Shown here in pieces: positions 17,063-25,768 of a DNA stretch of 64,000 nt (positions within the stretch are counted from its first letter, which is position 1; every line of letters begins with the position of its first letter). The notes under the pieces were generated by a model that did no database searches, was not told the origin of the DNA, and saw nothing but the letters and a program-made list of their open reading frames with translations. The position numbers and the translations under genes were made by a program. The stretch is from Streptococcaceae bacterium (GTDB lineage: Bacteria; Bacillota; Bacilli; Lactobacillales; Streptococcaceae), in the NCBI GenBank assembly GCA_031253335.1, contig JAIRWF010000027.1, forward strand, positions 33,077 to 97,076. Reading direction: 5' to 3'.

Positions 17063-18334
17063 CTAAGAGTGTAGGTCTTCCTTTTGGAGATAATCTGTAA
17101 AGACTGAGTTTTCGAGCATTTCCTTGGGGAAGTAGAAGCGGGAATCGCCGAAACGTTCGCCTGTGAGGGCTTGGACGAGGGGTGAAAGTTTCGAGAGTTC
17201 TGTGAGTTGGAGCTTTTTATCCATAATCATAATTGGCGTGCGCGAGGTCTCAGGATTGTAATCATCATAGGGCAGGTCGAAGTTATTATGAATGCCTGTG
17301 TAGTAGTCTGTATCAAATCCGGCGGCTTCTACAAGTTCTGTCAAATTTGACAAGCGCTTGTCAGAAGGTCCATCAATTTTGACAGACTTGAAAACGCGAC
17401 GATTGATGTAAAAAGTGGCGAGGTCTGAAAGAATCTTGTCGTCTGACGTCTCCCAAGTCTGGAAATAGGTGTTGGTTACACCATCATCGAGATGCAAGTA
17501 GTCTGGTAAAACCCAAGTTCCTTCAAAAAATGGGACAAGGCGTGGCGAGGTGCTCTCAAAATAGGTTTTGTGGCTAGGGTATAAGAATTTTGCACGCTTA
17601 AGAAGAAGATTTAGTAAGACTTCCATGGCACGTGACGCGGGGTGGAAATAAACCTGCATGTACATCTGATAACGGCTCACGATGTAGTCCTCGACGGCAT
17701 GCATGCCATTTTGCCGGAAAGCAATGCCATTTTCAATCGGTGTGATAAAGCGCAAAATCCGCGTCATATCAAAGTTCCCATAGACAGCGCCTGTGTAATA
17801 AGCATCGCGCAGGAGATAGTCCATGCGGTCGGCATCAATTTGCGAAGAAATCAGTGCTGTGACCTGTGGATTGGGATATTCATGCGCAATGACACTGGCG
17901 ACTTTATCTGGAAAATCAGGCGAGACTTGGCGCAAGACTTGACCAATCTCGGTTTTCTCCGAGCGAATGATTTCGCGCGTGATGGCCTCATGGTCGGTCT
18001 CAAACAAATGCTCAAAGGTGTGTGAATAGGCGCCGTGCCCGACGTCATGCAAAAGCGCCGCACACTGCGTGACGAGATTTTCCTCGGGGTTCCAAAAAAT
18101 AAAACTCGACTCTGTGAAATAATCCGTGATGGTCTTTGCAATATGATAAACACCCAAACAATGACTAAACCTCGAATGCTCCGCTCCGTGAAAGGTGAAT
18201 GATGAGGTGCCTAGCTGCTTGATACGTCTTAAACGTTGAAACTCTGCGGTGTTGATGAGTTGGTAGATGATTTCATCTTCGACATGAATATAGCCGTGAA
18301 CGGGGTCACGAAAGACTTTGTCAGTAAAGCTCAT
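17063..18334 (-). CDS. HD domain phosphohydrolase (YwfO/dGTPase-like)
   Basis: A 423-aa protein of the HD superfamily related to dNTP triphosphohydrolases. N-terminal VFRDPVHGYIHV and the series RLRRIKQLG, HSRFSHCLGVYH and LLHDVGHGAYSHTFEH supply the metal-binding His and Asp residues; a later Asp is in QIDADRMDYLLRDAYYTG. This pattern matches Firmicute YwfO-like proteins. Start ATG 18334. The 3' end is followed by the HAD gene in the same direction. One copy of the palindrome GTCAAATTTGAC lies inside at 17340-17351. Confidence 0.9.
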   Translation of the reverse strand: MSFTDKVFRDPVHGYIHVEDEIIYQLINTAEFQRLRRIKQLGTSSFTFHGAEHSRFSHCLGVYHIAKTITDYFTESSFIFWNPEENLVTQCAALLHDVGHGAYSHTFEHLFETDHEAITREIIRSEKTEIGQVLRQVSPDFPDKVASVIAHEYPNPQVTALISSQIDADRMDYLLRDAYYTGAVYGNFDMTRILRFITPIENGIAFRQNGMHAVEDYIVSRYQMYMQVYFHPASRAMEVLLNLLLKRAKFLYPSHKTYFESTSPRLVPFFEGTWVLPDYLHLDDGVTNTYFQTWETSDDKILSDLATFYINRRVFKSVKIDGPSDKRLSNLTELVEAAGFDTDYYTGIHNNFDLPYDDYNPETSRTPIMIMDKKLQLTELSKLSPLVQALTGERFGDSRFYFPKEMLENSVFTDYLQKEDLHS

Positions 18335-18356
18335 ACTTTCATTATAGCCTTTTTCG

Positions 18357-18365
18357 TGTTAAAAT
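18357..18365 (+). promoter_or_regulatory. Extended -10 promoter, leaderless, of the DUF1934 gene
   Basis: TGTTAAAAT ends at 18365, 7 nt before the GTG start at 18372. The spacer is AAAAGG, too close to act as a Shine-Dalgarno site. It diverges from the HD gene. Confidence 0.5.
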
Positions 18366-18371
18366 AAAAGG

Positions 18372-18749
18372 GTGAAGATTATTTTTGACAATCAAATTAG
18401 TATTGACAACCAGCATGAACATCTGACAGAGGAGTTTGACGGGGACGCCAAGCTCATTGACGGTAAGACTTGGTTAACATTTGAGAATACAGATAAAGAA
18501 AAGGTTCTTGTCAAATTTGACGAAACGGAACTTGTGATGACGCGCTACGGCGATTTTCCAACCACCATGCGCTATGTGCCTGACAAAACCACGCAAAATC
18601 AATATCAGGGTCTAGGAACCCTTGATATTCTGACCAAATGGTACGAGGTTTTCACGGAGGAGTGCCGCGTACTTTTGCACTACACCATGTTTCAGGGGAC
18701 CCAGGAGCTGGGAAATTATAAATTAGAAATTACGTATAAAGATGACTGA
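18372..18749 (+). CDS. DUF1934 beta-barrel protein (YwiB-like)
   Basis: A 125-aa protein of the DUF1934/YwiB calycin-like family. GTG start at 18372. Family-like motifs are WLTFEN near 34, ETELVMTRYGDF near 54, the middle TTQNQYQGLGTLDI, and the terminal GNYKLEITYK. In other lactic acid bacteria the gene often precedes rpoE or argS; here it is followed by a membrane-protein gene with an 8-bp overlap. It contains the VKFDE reading of the recurrent palindrome GTCAAATTTGAC at 18510-18521. Confidence 0.82.
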   Translation: MKIIFDNQISIDNQHEHLTEEFDGDAKLIDGKTWLTFENTDKEKVLVKFDETELVMTRYGDFPTTMRYVPDKTTQNQYQGLGTLDILTKWYEVFTEECRVLLHYTMFQGTQELGNYKLEITYKDD

Positions 18750-19995
18750 GACGGTTGAAAATAAAAGAAAAGGTCTTCTTGAGCGCCTGCGAAAGGTGAT
18801 AAATGAGGCGTCTTCATCTACTGATCAATCTAGTGATGAAGAAATTAGTCTTCCTAAAGAACTCTACATGCGCCTTGATCTTGATCCAGGTGCTGAAGAA
18901 GTCGAAGTGACAGAACTATCACGTGATAGCTTTACCATAAAAGCTCGTTCGCAACGTCATACAAGTGATTACGCCCCACGTTGGTTCTTACTACCGACGG
19001 TGATTGCGACGGTTATTTTTTTGAGCGTTGCCCTGATTTTGCATCCGCATGTTATCCCGATGTCTGGCAACCTTTCCATTGCGACAGGGAGTCTTGTGAT
19101 TGCAAATGCAGCGGCCTTTGTGACCTTCATCCTTGCTTATATCAACCACCGAAAAGATCTCTATCATAGCATGACACCACGTATTTATTGGCGGACATTT
19201 CCAGTCGTTTTGGCGAGTTACCTCATGGTGGTGAGCCTTGCGATGGTTGCCCTTTACTGGTTTATTGACCAGATTTTCCACGGGGTTGCCTTTGATATCT
19301 GGACATCTACCTTGATTTTCGCTATTTTTACGGGGATTCTCTGCTATTTTGTTATTCAACTTGTCGAGACGTGGTCAATCAATATGCTGACAAGCCTGAT
19401 GATACTTGTAGTAATCGGTGGTCTTGTTTCCTCTATGGCGACAAATGGTAATCAATATTGGTGGCAGCGTAATTTTAGCCTTTTGGGAACACGTGCATCG
19501 CATGCCAGTCTGCAGTTTAACCTGACGTTAGTCATCTCTGCAGCCTTATTTCTTGCTCTTGTGGACTATATCTTTGTCTCCATGGCACAAAAATATGGAC
19601 ACAACTGGCGACATACTGTTTTGCGACTCCTCATGTCAGGGTCTGCTTTATCTATCGCAGGTGTTGGTCTTGTCCCCAATAACGGCTTAGGCCTTGCGCA
19701 TTTTTGGCATGATCAAATTTCGATGTTTATTGTCTATTTCATGGCCTTTGCCATTCTTTTGATTCGTTGGCTCTTGCCCGAGGCAGGACGCACTCTCCAA
19801 CTCGTTTCATACGGGATTGTGCTACTCCTTATTATTGTCTATATTCTCTGGTATTTTGTCAGCTATTTTTCACTCACGAGCTTTGAGATCCTCTCCTTTA
19901 GCCTTTCATTTGCATGGTTTATGCTTTTTATCAATACCCTGCTCTCGCTTTTGTGGAATGAAAAACGGACCTATAAAGTCGTTTCGCACGACTAG
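18742..19995 (+). CDS. Polytopic membrane protein of unknown function, 417 aa
   Basis: The protein has a charged cytosolic N-terminal region of about 70 residues (KGLLERLRKVINEASSS, then EVEVTELSRDSFTIK) followed by about 9-10 hydrophobic segments from residue 78 to the end. No catalytic motif or transporter signature was recognised. The start overlaps the end of the DUF1934 gene by 8 bp, so the two are probably coupled. It may be a regulator or channel, but nothing in the sequence decides this. Confidence 0.75.
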   Translation: MTETVENKRKGLLERLRKVINEASSSTDQSSDEEISLPKELYMRLDLDPGAEEVEVTELSRDSFTIKARSQRHTSDYAPRWFLLPTVIATVIFLSVALILHPHVIPMSGNLSIATGSLVIANAAAFVTFILAYINHRKDLYHSMTPRIYWRTFPVVLASYLMVVSLAMVALYWFIDQIFHGVAFDIWTSTLIFAIFTGILCYFVIQLVETWSINMLTSLMILVVIGGLVSSMATNGNQYWWQRNFSLLGTRASHASLQFNLTLVISAALFLALVDYIFVSMAQKYGHNWRHTVLRLLMSGSALSIAGVGLVPNNGLGLAHFWHDQISMFIVYFMAFAILLIRWLLPEAGRTLQLVSYGIVLLLIIVYILWYFVSYFSLTSFEILSFSLSFAWFMLFINTLLSLLWNEKRTYKVVSHD

Positions 19996-19998
19996 TCC

Positions 19999-20027
19999 TT
20001 GCAATTTAGCCGAAAATCATGTAAAAT
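19999..20027 (+). promoter_or_regulatory. Promoter of the glycyl-tRNA synthetase operon
   Basis: TTGCAA (19999-20004) and TAAAAT (20022-20027) with a 17-nt spacer place the transcript start near 20034, directly before the T-box leader. Confidence 0.75.
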
Positions 20028-20033
20028 AACCTC

Positions 20034-20160
20034 AGAGCGATTCGGGAGAGTGAAAGCCGAAAAAACGATGGCGTATCAATAGTTTAAACATTAAAGTGAT
20101 AAATTTAGGTGGAACCGCGCGAATGCGCCCTATGCTGTTAGGGACTTTTGGGCGGTTTTT
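20034..20160 (+). promoter_or_regulatory. Compact T-box riboswitch (glycine)
   Basis: The T-box core AGGTGGAACCGCG is at 20107-20119, and the terminator CGCCC...GGGCG plus T5 ends at about 20160. The stem I region (GGGAGAGTGAAAGCCG) is unusually short: only about 73 nt lie between the predicted transcript start and the T-box. GGC at 20070-20072 is a candidate glycine specifier codon. The leader precedes glyQ and glyS, consistent with control by uncharged tRNA-Gly. Confidence 0.85.
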
Positions 20161-20245
20161 GCTGATATTCATGTGGCTTTAGCCGCTTAGAATGTCAGTA
20201 CGCAAGGAGCGTTAGCGCGTTGTGAACCTATCAGAAAGGGAAAAT

Positions 20246-20530
20246 ATGACGTTAGACGAGACCCAGCGCACGCAGACTCAGCAAGACTTCGCACGGGCAA
20301 TAGCGAAAACACAGCTGACGGTGGAGCAAATCGCGGCAGAGCTTTCGACAACGGCAGGAAAGATTGATCGGATTTTAGCTCTGGAAGACCAATCGCGTGA
20401 GAATGTCTGGATTTTGCGGGATTATTTCCTGAGAAAAGATGAGACGCTGGATTTTACAGAACTTCCTGGAAACGCTCTTGACTACTGGTTTTTGGACCAG
20501 GTGAAAATAAAGGAGAGAAGAATATCATGA
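20246..20530 (+). CDS. DUF2316 family protein
   Basis: A 94-aa protein starting at ATG 20246 behind AGAAAGGG. It contains a helix-turn-helix-like segment ([23 protein letters not shown]) and the family C-terminus (WILRDYF, then [13 protein letters not shown]). Function is unknown. It lies between the T-box and glyQ and overlaps glyQ by 4 bp, so it is under T-box control with the synthetase, which is unusual. Confidence 0.8.
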   Translation: MTLDETQRTQTQQDFARAIAKTQLTVEQIAAELSTTAGKIDRILALEDQSRENVWILRDYFLRKDETLDFTELPGNALDYWFLDQVKIKERRIS

Positions 20531-21486
20531 CCACAAAATTAGCATTTCAAGACATTATCTTGACGCTGCAGGGCTTCTGGGCAAAGCAAGGCGCAAATCT
20601 CATGCAGGCCTACGACGAAAACGTGGGGGCAGGCACCATGTCGCCTTATACCTTCTTGCGGGCGAACGGCCCTGAGCCTTGGGGTGCGGCTTATGTGCAG
20701 CCTTCAAGACGGCCAGCCGATGGCCGTTACGGGGAAAATCCGAATCGATTGTTCCAGCACCACCAATTTCAGGTGGTTTTAAAACCAAGTCCCAAAAATA
20801 TTCAAGAACTCTACTTGCAATCCCTTGAAGCACTTGGTATTACAGGTCTTGAGCATGACATCCGCTTTGTTGAGGACAACTGGGAAAATCCTAGTATGGG
20901 CTGTGCCGGGATTGGCTGGGAAGTCTGGATTGACGGGCAAGAATGCACGCAGTTTACCTATTTCCAGCAGGTCGGTGGTATCGAGGTCGATAGTGTGACG
21001 GCTGAGATTACCTACGGGCTCGAGCGGATTGCCGTCGCCGTGCAGGACGTGGACTCCGTCTATGACATCGAGTGGGGCAATGGCGTAAGCTACGGCGATA
21101 TTTTCCAGGAACCTGAATATGAACACTCGAAATTCGCCTTTGAAGAAAGCAATCAAGACTTGCTCTTGGAACTCTTTGGTAAATTTGAAGCAGAGGCCTT
21201 GCATTTGCTAGACTTGGGTCTCGTGCATCCGGCTTATGACTACATTCTGAAGTCCTCGCATACCTTTAATTTACTCGACGCGCGTGGCGCCGTGTCGGTG
21301 ACCGAGCGTGCCGGCTACATGCACCGAGTGCGCGGTATGGCGCGTAAAGTCGCGAAAACCTTCATCGAAGAACGCGCAAAACTAGGCTTCCCACTTTTGA
21401 AAGACGAAGCGCTTCGCGAGAAATACCTCGGTGCAAACGGCAAATATGCAGAAAAAGAAGACAAAGAAGTCGCTCAGGCGAAGTAA
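20527..21486 (+). CDS. glyQ: Glycyl-tRNA synthetase alpha subunit
   Basis: Alpha chain of the heterotetrameric bacterial glycyl-tRNA synthetase, carrying the class II catalytic core. The 319-aa protein starts [36 protein letters not shown], typical of GlyQ, and contains [26 protein letters not shown] and ITYGLERIA (motif 3 region). The length is normal. It is transcribed from the T-box promoter. Three unrelated small genes and a repeat tract separate it from glyS, whereas glyQ and glyS are normally adjacent. Confidence 0.97.
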   Translation: MTTKLAFQDIILTLQGFWAKQGANLMQAYDENVGAGTMSPYTFLRANGPEPWGAAYVQPSRRPADGRYGENPNRLFQHHQFQVVLKPSPKNIQELYLQSLEALGITGLEHDIRFVEDNWENPSMGCAGIGWEVWIDGQECTQFTYFQQVGGIEVDSVTAEITYGLERIAVAVQDVDSVYDIEWGNGVSYGDIFQEPEYEHSKFAFEESNQDLLLELFGKFEAEALHLLDLGLVHPAYDYILKSSHTFNLLDARGAVSVTERAGYMHRVRGMARKVAKTFIEERAKLGFPLLKDEALREKYLGANGKYAEKEDKEVAQAK

Positions 21487-21489
21487 AGC

Positions 21490-22041
21490 ATGAATAAAGA
21501 ACGGTTCCTTGCTTTTACGGACGCCATCATAGCGATTATCGCGACCATCATGGTTTTGGAGTTCAAGACGCCAAAGACGGGGGATGTGTCTGCGCTACGG
21601 GAGATTGCGATTCCTTTTGCGGCCTACACCATCAGCTTTTTCATGGTGCTAACCGTCTGGTACAATCACCATCAGCTCTACCGAGATGTGCGCACGATTA
21701 CACGCCGGGCTTATCTCTACAACATCATCTGGCTCTTTATCATGAGCTTTTTCCCCTTCACGACCGCTTGGGTCGGATCCTATCCCACACAATTTCTACC
21801 TGAGTTGATTTACATCTTGATTGTGTCTGCTTGGGCGGGTGTGTTTCACGTCATGGAGTGGGAGTTGCACAAGGAAAATCATGAGATGATGCGGGCAGAG
21901 CTGACACATTCGGTCGATTCCTGGCGGATTTTTGGGATTAATTTTGCGGCGCTTGTCATCGTCTGGTTCTGGCCACCGATTGGGCTCGTGAGTATTGCAC
22001 TACTGGGAATTTTGGCCGTGGTTCAGTTTTTTAGGAAATAA
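21490..22041 (+). CDS. TMEM175 family (DUF1211) membrane protein
   Basis: A 183-aa protein with the bacterial TMEM175 signature at its N-terminus: RFLAFTDAIIAIIATIMVLEF. About six helices follow, including FFMVLTVWYNHHQLYRDV and LYNIIWLFIMSFFPFTTAWV. Family members form potassium channels; the role here is inferred. The ATG at 21490 lies 3 bp after glyQ, and the gene is followed by a VOC gene, all on one strand. Confidence 0.85.
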   Translation: MNKERFLAFTDAIIAIIATIMVLEFKTPKTGDVSALREIAIPFAAYTISFFMVLTVWYNHHQLYRDVRTITRRAYLYNIIWLFIMSFFPFTTAWVGSYPTQFLPELIYILIVSAWAGVFHVMEWELHKENHEMMRAELTHSVDSWRIFGINFAALVIVWFWPPIGLVSIALLGILAVVQFFRK

Positions 22042-22052
22042 GGAGGATGGGA

Positions 22053-22412
22053 ATGTTAAATCATATTTCAATCGCGGTGTCTGATATAGATAAGTCGATG
22101 AAATTCTATGAAGCGGTGCTTGCGCCTCTGGGCTATCACGTCGCACACGCAGGTGAGGAACGGGCCATTTTGCTGGATAGTGAGGGCGGTGCCTTTGCGC
22201 TCTATCAGGGCAAGCCGTTTCCATTTCACTTTGCCTTTGATGCGAAGACGAAAGAGGCGATTTCCGCTTGGTACGATGCAGCTCTGGCTAATGGTGGGAC
22301 GGATAATGGTGCACCAGGTTTCAGGCTGAATTACCATGAGCACTACTATGCGGCCTTTGTGATTGATCCAGATGGCTACAAGATTGAAGCCGTGAATCAG
22401 GAAATGATGTGA
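22053..22412 (+). CDS. VOC family (glyoxalase-like) protein
   Basis: A 119-aa vicinal-oxygen-chelate fold protein. It begins MLNHISIAVSDIDKSMKFYEAVLAPLGY, with the metal-binding His, and ends FVIDPDGYKIEAVN, with the C-terminal Glu. ATG 22053 is chosen because AAGGAGG ends immediately before the in-frame ATG at 22047. Substrate unknown. The stop codon lies inside the first unit of a 40-bp tandem repeat, so the extreme C-terminus may have been reshaped by it. Confidence 0.85.
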   Translation: MLNHISIAVSDIDKSMKFYEAVLAPLGYHVAHAGEERAILLDSEGGAFALYQGKPFPFHFAFDAKTKEAISAWYDAALANGGTDNGAPGFRLNYHEHYYAAFVIDPDGYKIEAVNQEMM

Positions 22413-22761
22413 AGCCGACTGTTTTGAAGTTGAGCTCAAATAACTGATGTGAAGCCGACTGTTTTGAAGTTGAGCTCAAATAACTGATGTGAAGCCGACT
22501 GCTTTGAAGTTGAGCAATTTAGGAAATTTAGAGGCTCTGTCGAAGACAGGTTCCTAAATTTATCTAATTGCCGAAACGTCAAGGAGGCTGAACTCAAATA
22601 ACTGATGTGAAGCCGACTGTTTTGAAGTTGAGCAATTTAGGAAATTTAGAGGTTCTGTCGAAGACAGATTCCTAAATTTATCTAATTGCCGAAACGTCAA
22701 GGAGGCTGAGCTCAAATAACTGATGTGAAGCCGACTGCGTTGGCTCAAATAGAATGGAGAA
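22406..22761. repeat. Tandem repeat tract: 40-bp units nested in 118-bp units
   Basis: The unit beginning GATGTGAAGCCGACTG occurs at 22406, 22446, 22486, 22604 and 22722. The first three are 40 bp apart. The last two steps are 118 bp because a block with dyad symmetry (AATTTAGGAA...TTCCTAAATT, with inner CTGTCGAAGACAG) is inserted in each. The two 118-bp copies differ at only a few positions. The first unit supplies the stop codon of the VOC gene. No ORF of interest lies within. Confidence 0.92.
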
Positions 22762-22764
22762 AAA

Positions 22765-23295
22765 ATGAATTTAGAACACGCCGCATTACTTGAAATTGAT
22801 TTGCAAAAAGGGACGCGAGCGCTCTTTAAGACCGCGATTCCTCACGATTGGGAGACATTAGTGGCAAACAACAAAGCACTGATTGAAGCTTTTGTGGCGC
22901 AAAATTTGCCAGCCTATCAGATTCATGTGCATTTGCCAAAGCTTCTAGCGGGAGTAGCGAAGAAATTTCCTGAGTTGATTTTCCGCGACGATCGTGCGAT
23001 AGATCTTGAAAAGCACGGGCCGTCGGTCATTACGCAAGCCAATGAAGATTTGGTGGCTGCGCTCAAGGCAAAAGGTGTGGATACTGTCGTCGTGGCAGGC
23101 GTTTCGACGAATAACGGTGTCATCAAAACGGCACGAGACGCGAAAAAAGAAGGTTTTACTATTATTGTCGTTGAAGATGCTTGTGCAGGGCGGGATTTGA
23201 AAGGCCATGAAGCGGCGATTCAAGAAGCTCGAGAGCTGGGAGAGGTTGTGACGACGAGCGAGCTTTTGCAGAAACTGGAGTCAAATCGTGGATAA
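22765..23295 (+). CDS. Isochorismatase-like cysteine hydrolase family protein lacking the catalytic Cys
   Basis: A 176-aa alpha/beta protein of the isochorismatase superfamily. The fold motifs are seen: LLEIDLQKG at the N-terminus with the Asp, and GVDTVVVAGVSTNNGVIKTARDA near residues 107-128. In catalytic members the equivalent of STNNGV has Cys before V; here it is Gly, so thiol-based hydrolysis is not expected. It could act like the Cys-free ether hydrolases of the group, or be a binding protein. ATG 22765 follows the repeat tract. Confidence 0.75.
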   Translation: MNLEHAALLEIDLQKGTRALFKTAIPHDWETLVANNKALIEAFVAQNLPAYQIHVHLPKLLAGVAKKFPELIFRDDRAIDLEKHGPSVITQANEDLVAALKAKGVDTVVVAGVSTNNGVIKTARDAKKEGFTIIVVEDACAGRDLKGHEAAIQEARELGEVVTTSELLQKLESNRG

Positions 23296-23377
23296 GAAGG
23301 AATTTAAAGCGGATTTGACGACGCTTAAAGATATTTGGGCTGAAAAATTGGCGGATGAAGGACAGCAATTTTATTAA
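23288..23377 (+). CDS. Small ORF or gene remnant, 29 aa
   Basis: A GTG at 23288 overlaps the end of the isochorismatase-like gene and opens a 29-codon frame (VDKKEFKADLTTLKDIW). It is charged, helical and soluble. No family was recognised. It may be a small protein or the remnant of a longer gene lost upstream of glyS. Confidence 0.3.
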   Translation: MDKKEFKADLTTLKDIWAEKLADEGQQFY

Positions 23378-23387
23378 ATCAAGATGA

Positions 23388-23484
23388 GTGAGAGGCTTGG
23401 GAGAAGCGTGTGAAAAATAGGAAATTAAGCGGCGAGCTTGCTCAGCCCAAATTTTTCTTTTTTCATTCGCTTCTAGCCTCTTGA
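23388..23484. repeat. Long imperfect inverted repeat upstream of glyS
   Basis: About 36-bp arms run inward from 23390 and 23484 (GAGGCTTGGGAGAAGCG against GAGGCTAGAAGCGAATG when the right arm is read in reverse complement, continuing TGAAAAA and GAAA). The centre holds a small hairpin, GAGCTTGCTC. It could be a MITE remnant or a structured leader for glyS. Confidence 0.55.
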
Positions 23485-23503
23485 ACTTAATTAAGGAGAG
23501 AAA

Positions 23504-25513
23504 ATGAGCAATTATTTATTAGAAATTGGTTTGGAAGAGGTGCCGGCCCACTTGGTAACGCCAAGTGTGGATCAACTAGAAGAGCGCATGGCAACTTTTT
23601 TGGAGGACCATGCGGTCAAGTTTGAGCGGATTATCAAGTTTTCGACACCACGGCGTTTGGCGGTCTTGGTGGAGGGCTTGTCGGAGCTAACAGAAGCGTC
23701 GGACGAAGAAGTCAAAGGTCCTTCAGCGAAGATTGCAAAAGATACCGATGGTAACTGGACAAAAGCCATCGAAGGTTTTTCACGTGGGCAAGGCCTGACG
23801 CCAGATGACTTGGTCTTGAAAGGTGATTATTATTTTGCCCAAAAACATATTGCAGGGCAGCCTGTGGCAGATGTCTTGACGGCAGTTGGAACGGACGTCG
23901 TTGAAAAGATGACCTTTTCGACCTACATGAAGTGGGGAAATGAAAGCCTGCTGTATGTGCGGCCGATTCAATGGTTGGTGTCTCTCCTGGATAGTAAAGT
24001 CGTGCCTTTCCAGATTTTGGATGTGGTTGCGGGGCGGAATTCGCGGGGGCATCGCTTCTTGGCAAATAATGAGCAGATTCCGATTGTGGCGGCGCATTTG
24101 TATGATTTGGCGCTGGAGCGGGCGAATGTGATTGCCTATGCGCCTGCGCGCAAGATGATTATTGCGCAGCAGATTTTCCATATTGCGGATGATAAGGGCT
24201 GGGCGGTGGAGTTGCACGATGATTTGCTGGAAGAAGTCAATAATATTGTGGAATATCCGACGGCCTTTTACGGAAAGTTTGATGCGAAATATCTCGAAGT
24301 TCCTGCGGAGGTCTTGATTACCTCGATGCGCGATAATCAGCGCTATTTTGAGGTTTATGATGCTGCTGGCCATTTGCAGCCGAATTTTGTATCGGTGCGT
24401 GACGGGAATGTGGAACACATTGAAAATGTCATTGCAGGGAACGAAAAGGTCTTAATTGCACGTCTGGAGGACGCGAAATTTTTCTGGGAGGAAGATCAAA
24501 AACTCAGCATTGATGATTTGGTCGCAAAATTGCAGAACGTGACCTTCCATGCAAAGATTGGCTCTTTAAGCGAGCACATGGCGCGTGTGAAGGTGCTTGC
24601 ACTGGAGCTGGCTGAGAAATTAAATTTGAAATCTAAGAAATCAGATATTGAGCGGGTAGCAGCTATTTATAAATTTGACTTGCTCACAGGCATGGTTGAT
24701 GAGTTTGATGAGCTGCAAGGCGTCATGGGTGAAAAATATGCGCGTCTTTCTGGTGAGCCTGAAGCTGTGTCTGTTGCGATTCGAGAGCATTATATGCCAA
24801 CGTCGGCAGAAGGCGACTTGCCTGAAACGGAGCTTGGGGCTTTACTTGCGGTGGCGGATAAACTGGATAGCGTGAAGAGCTTCTTTGCGGCGGGATTGAT
24901 TCCAAGCGGCTCGAACGACCCTTATGCATTGCGACGCGCGACAACAGGGATTATCCGAATTTTGGAGAAGTTTGGTTGGCATGTAGATTGGGCTGATTTG
25001 ACGGATTCGCAAGAGATTTTGGACTTTACGCTGGATCGAGTCAAGAAAATGGCACAAGACCGCGGCTTACGTTTTGATTTCATTGAGGCAGCACTTGCGC
25101 AGCCTGTCTTTGATGTGGTCAATATGCTTGAGATGGCGCGAATTCTCGACAGTCACAAGGGACATCCGCCATTTAAAACCACAATGGAAGCTGTGACGCG
25201 CGTGAATAATATTTTAAGTAAAAATCATACGGATGCGAATGTTGACGAAAGCCTTTTCCAAGAGGCGGAAGAAACGGTGCTCTATCAAGCTTTGCAACCT
25301 GCAAAAGCAAGCTTTGCAAGTTTGTCTTTAGAAGATAAATTCCGCACCACGGTGCATACCCTGGCTGCGCCGATCAATGCTTATTTTGAAGCGGTCATGG
25401 TGCTAGCGGACGATGAGAAGCAAAAAGCTAATCACTTGGCACTTCTCCAAGAAGTCGCTAACTTGACCTCTCAGCTCGGGGATTTATCGAAAGTGAATAC
25501 AAAGGATTTGTAA
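23504..25513 (+). CDS. glyS: Glycyl-tRNA synthetase beta subunit
   Basis: Beta chain of glycyl-tRNA synthetase, 669 aa, providing the tRNA-binding and HD-like regions of the heterotetramer. The N-terminus (YLLEIGLEEVPAHLV) and the motifs KFSTPRRLAVL, MKWGNESLLYVRPIQWLV, RGHRFLAN and FYGKFDAKYLEVPAEVLITSMRDNQRYF are characteristic; SGSNDPYALRRATTGIIRIL is near residue 466. Length is normal. It follows AAGGAGAG. A long inverted repeat and accessory genes separate it from glyQ. Confidence 0.96.
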   Translation: MSNYLLEIGLEEVPAHLVTPSVDQLEERMATFLEDHAVKFERIIKFSTPRRLAVLVEGLSELTEASDEEVKGPSAKIAKDTDGNWTKAIEGFSRGQGLTPDDLVLKGDYYFAQKHIAGQPVADVLTAVGTDVVEKMTFSTYMKWGNESLLYVRPIQWLVSLLDSKVVPFQILDVVAGRNSRGHRFLANNEQIPIVAAHLYDLALERANVIAYAPARKMIIAQQIFHIADDKGWAVELHDDLLEEVNNIVEYPTAFYGKFDAKYLEVPAEVLITSMRDNQRYFEVYDAAGHLQPNFVSVRDGNVEHIENVIAGNEKVLIARLEDAKFFWEEDQKLSIDDLVAKLQNVTFHAKIGSLSEHMARVKVLALELAEKLNLKSKKSDIERVAAIYKFDLLTGMVDEFDELQGVMGEKYARLSGEPEAVSVAIREHYMPTSAEGDLPETELGALLAVADKLDSVKSFFAAGLIPSGSNDPYALRRATTGIIRILEKFGWHVDWADLTDSQEILDFTLDRVKKMAQDRGLRFDFIEAALAQPVFDVVNMLEMARILDSHKGHPPFKTTMEAVTRVNNILSKNHTDANVDESLFQEAEETVLYQALQPAKASFASLSLEDKFRTTVHTLAAPINAYFEAVMVLADDEKQKANHLALLQEVANLTSQLGDLSKVNTKDL

Positions 25514-25514
25514 A

Positions 25515-25709
25515 ATGGCTGTCACGAAGGAACAAATTACCAGGATCAATGAACTGGCACACAAGCAAAAGTCAGAAGTTGGATTGACTGATGATGAGCG
25601 CGCGGAGCAACAGGTGCTTCGTCAGATGTATTTGGATGCGGTGAAAGAGAGCTTCAAGGCAGAGCTTGACAATATTGAACTCGTGGATGATGAGGGCGCA
25701 AAGAGTTGA
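25515..25709 (+). CDS. DUF896 family protein (YnzC-like)
   Basis: A 64-aa basic/acidic helical protein of the DUF896 family: ITRINELAHKQKSEVGLTDDERAEQQVLRQMYL is the diagnostic stretch. ATG 25515 is one base after the glyS stop codon, suggesting coupled expression. B. subtilis YnzC is linked to the SOS regulon, but no LexA site was sought successfully here. Confidence 0.88.
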   Translation: MAVTKEQITRINELAHKQKSEVGLTDDERAEQQVLRQMYLDAVKESFKAELDNIELVDDEGAKS

Positions 25710-25734
25710 AAAATGTCGGAAAAGATGTTAGAAT
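25706..25734 (+). promoter_or_regulatory. efp promoter
   Basis: TTGAAA (25706-25711) and TAGAAT (25729-25734) have a 17-nt spacer. The predicted start near 25741 gives a short leader with AAAGGAG before efp. Confidence 0.65.
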
Positions 25735-25768
25735 AGCTTGAATACTTTTAGAAACAAAGGAGACCAGA

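Noticed and set aside
22406..22761. CRISPR-like array
   Set aside because: The 40-bp units are contiguous, without unique spacers, and the longer intervals are themselves identical duplicates. No cas genes are near.
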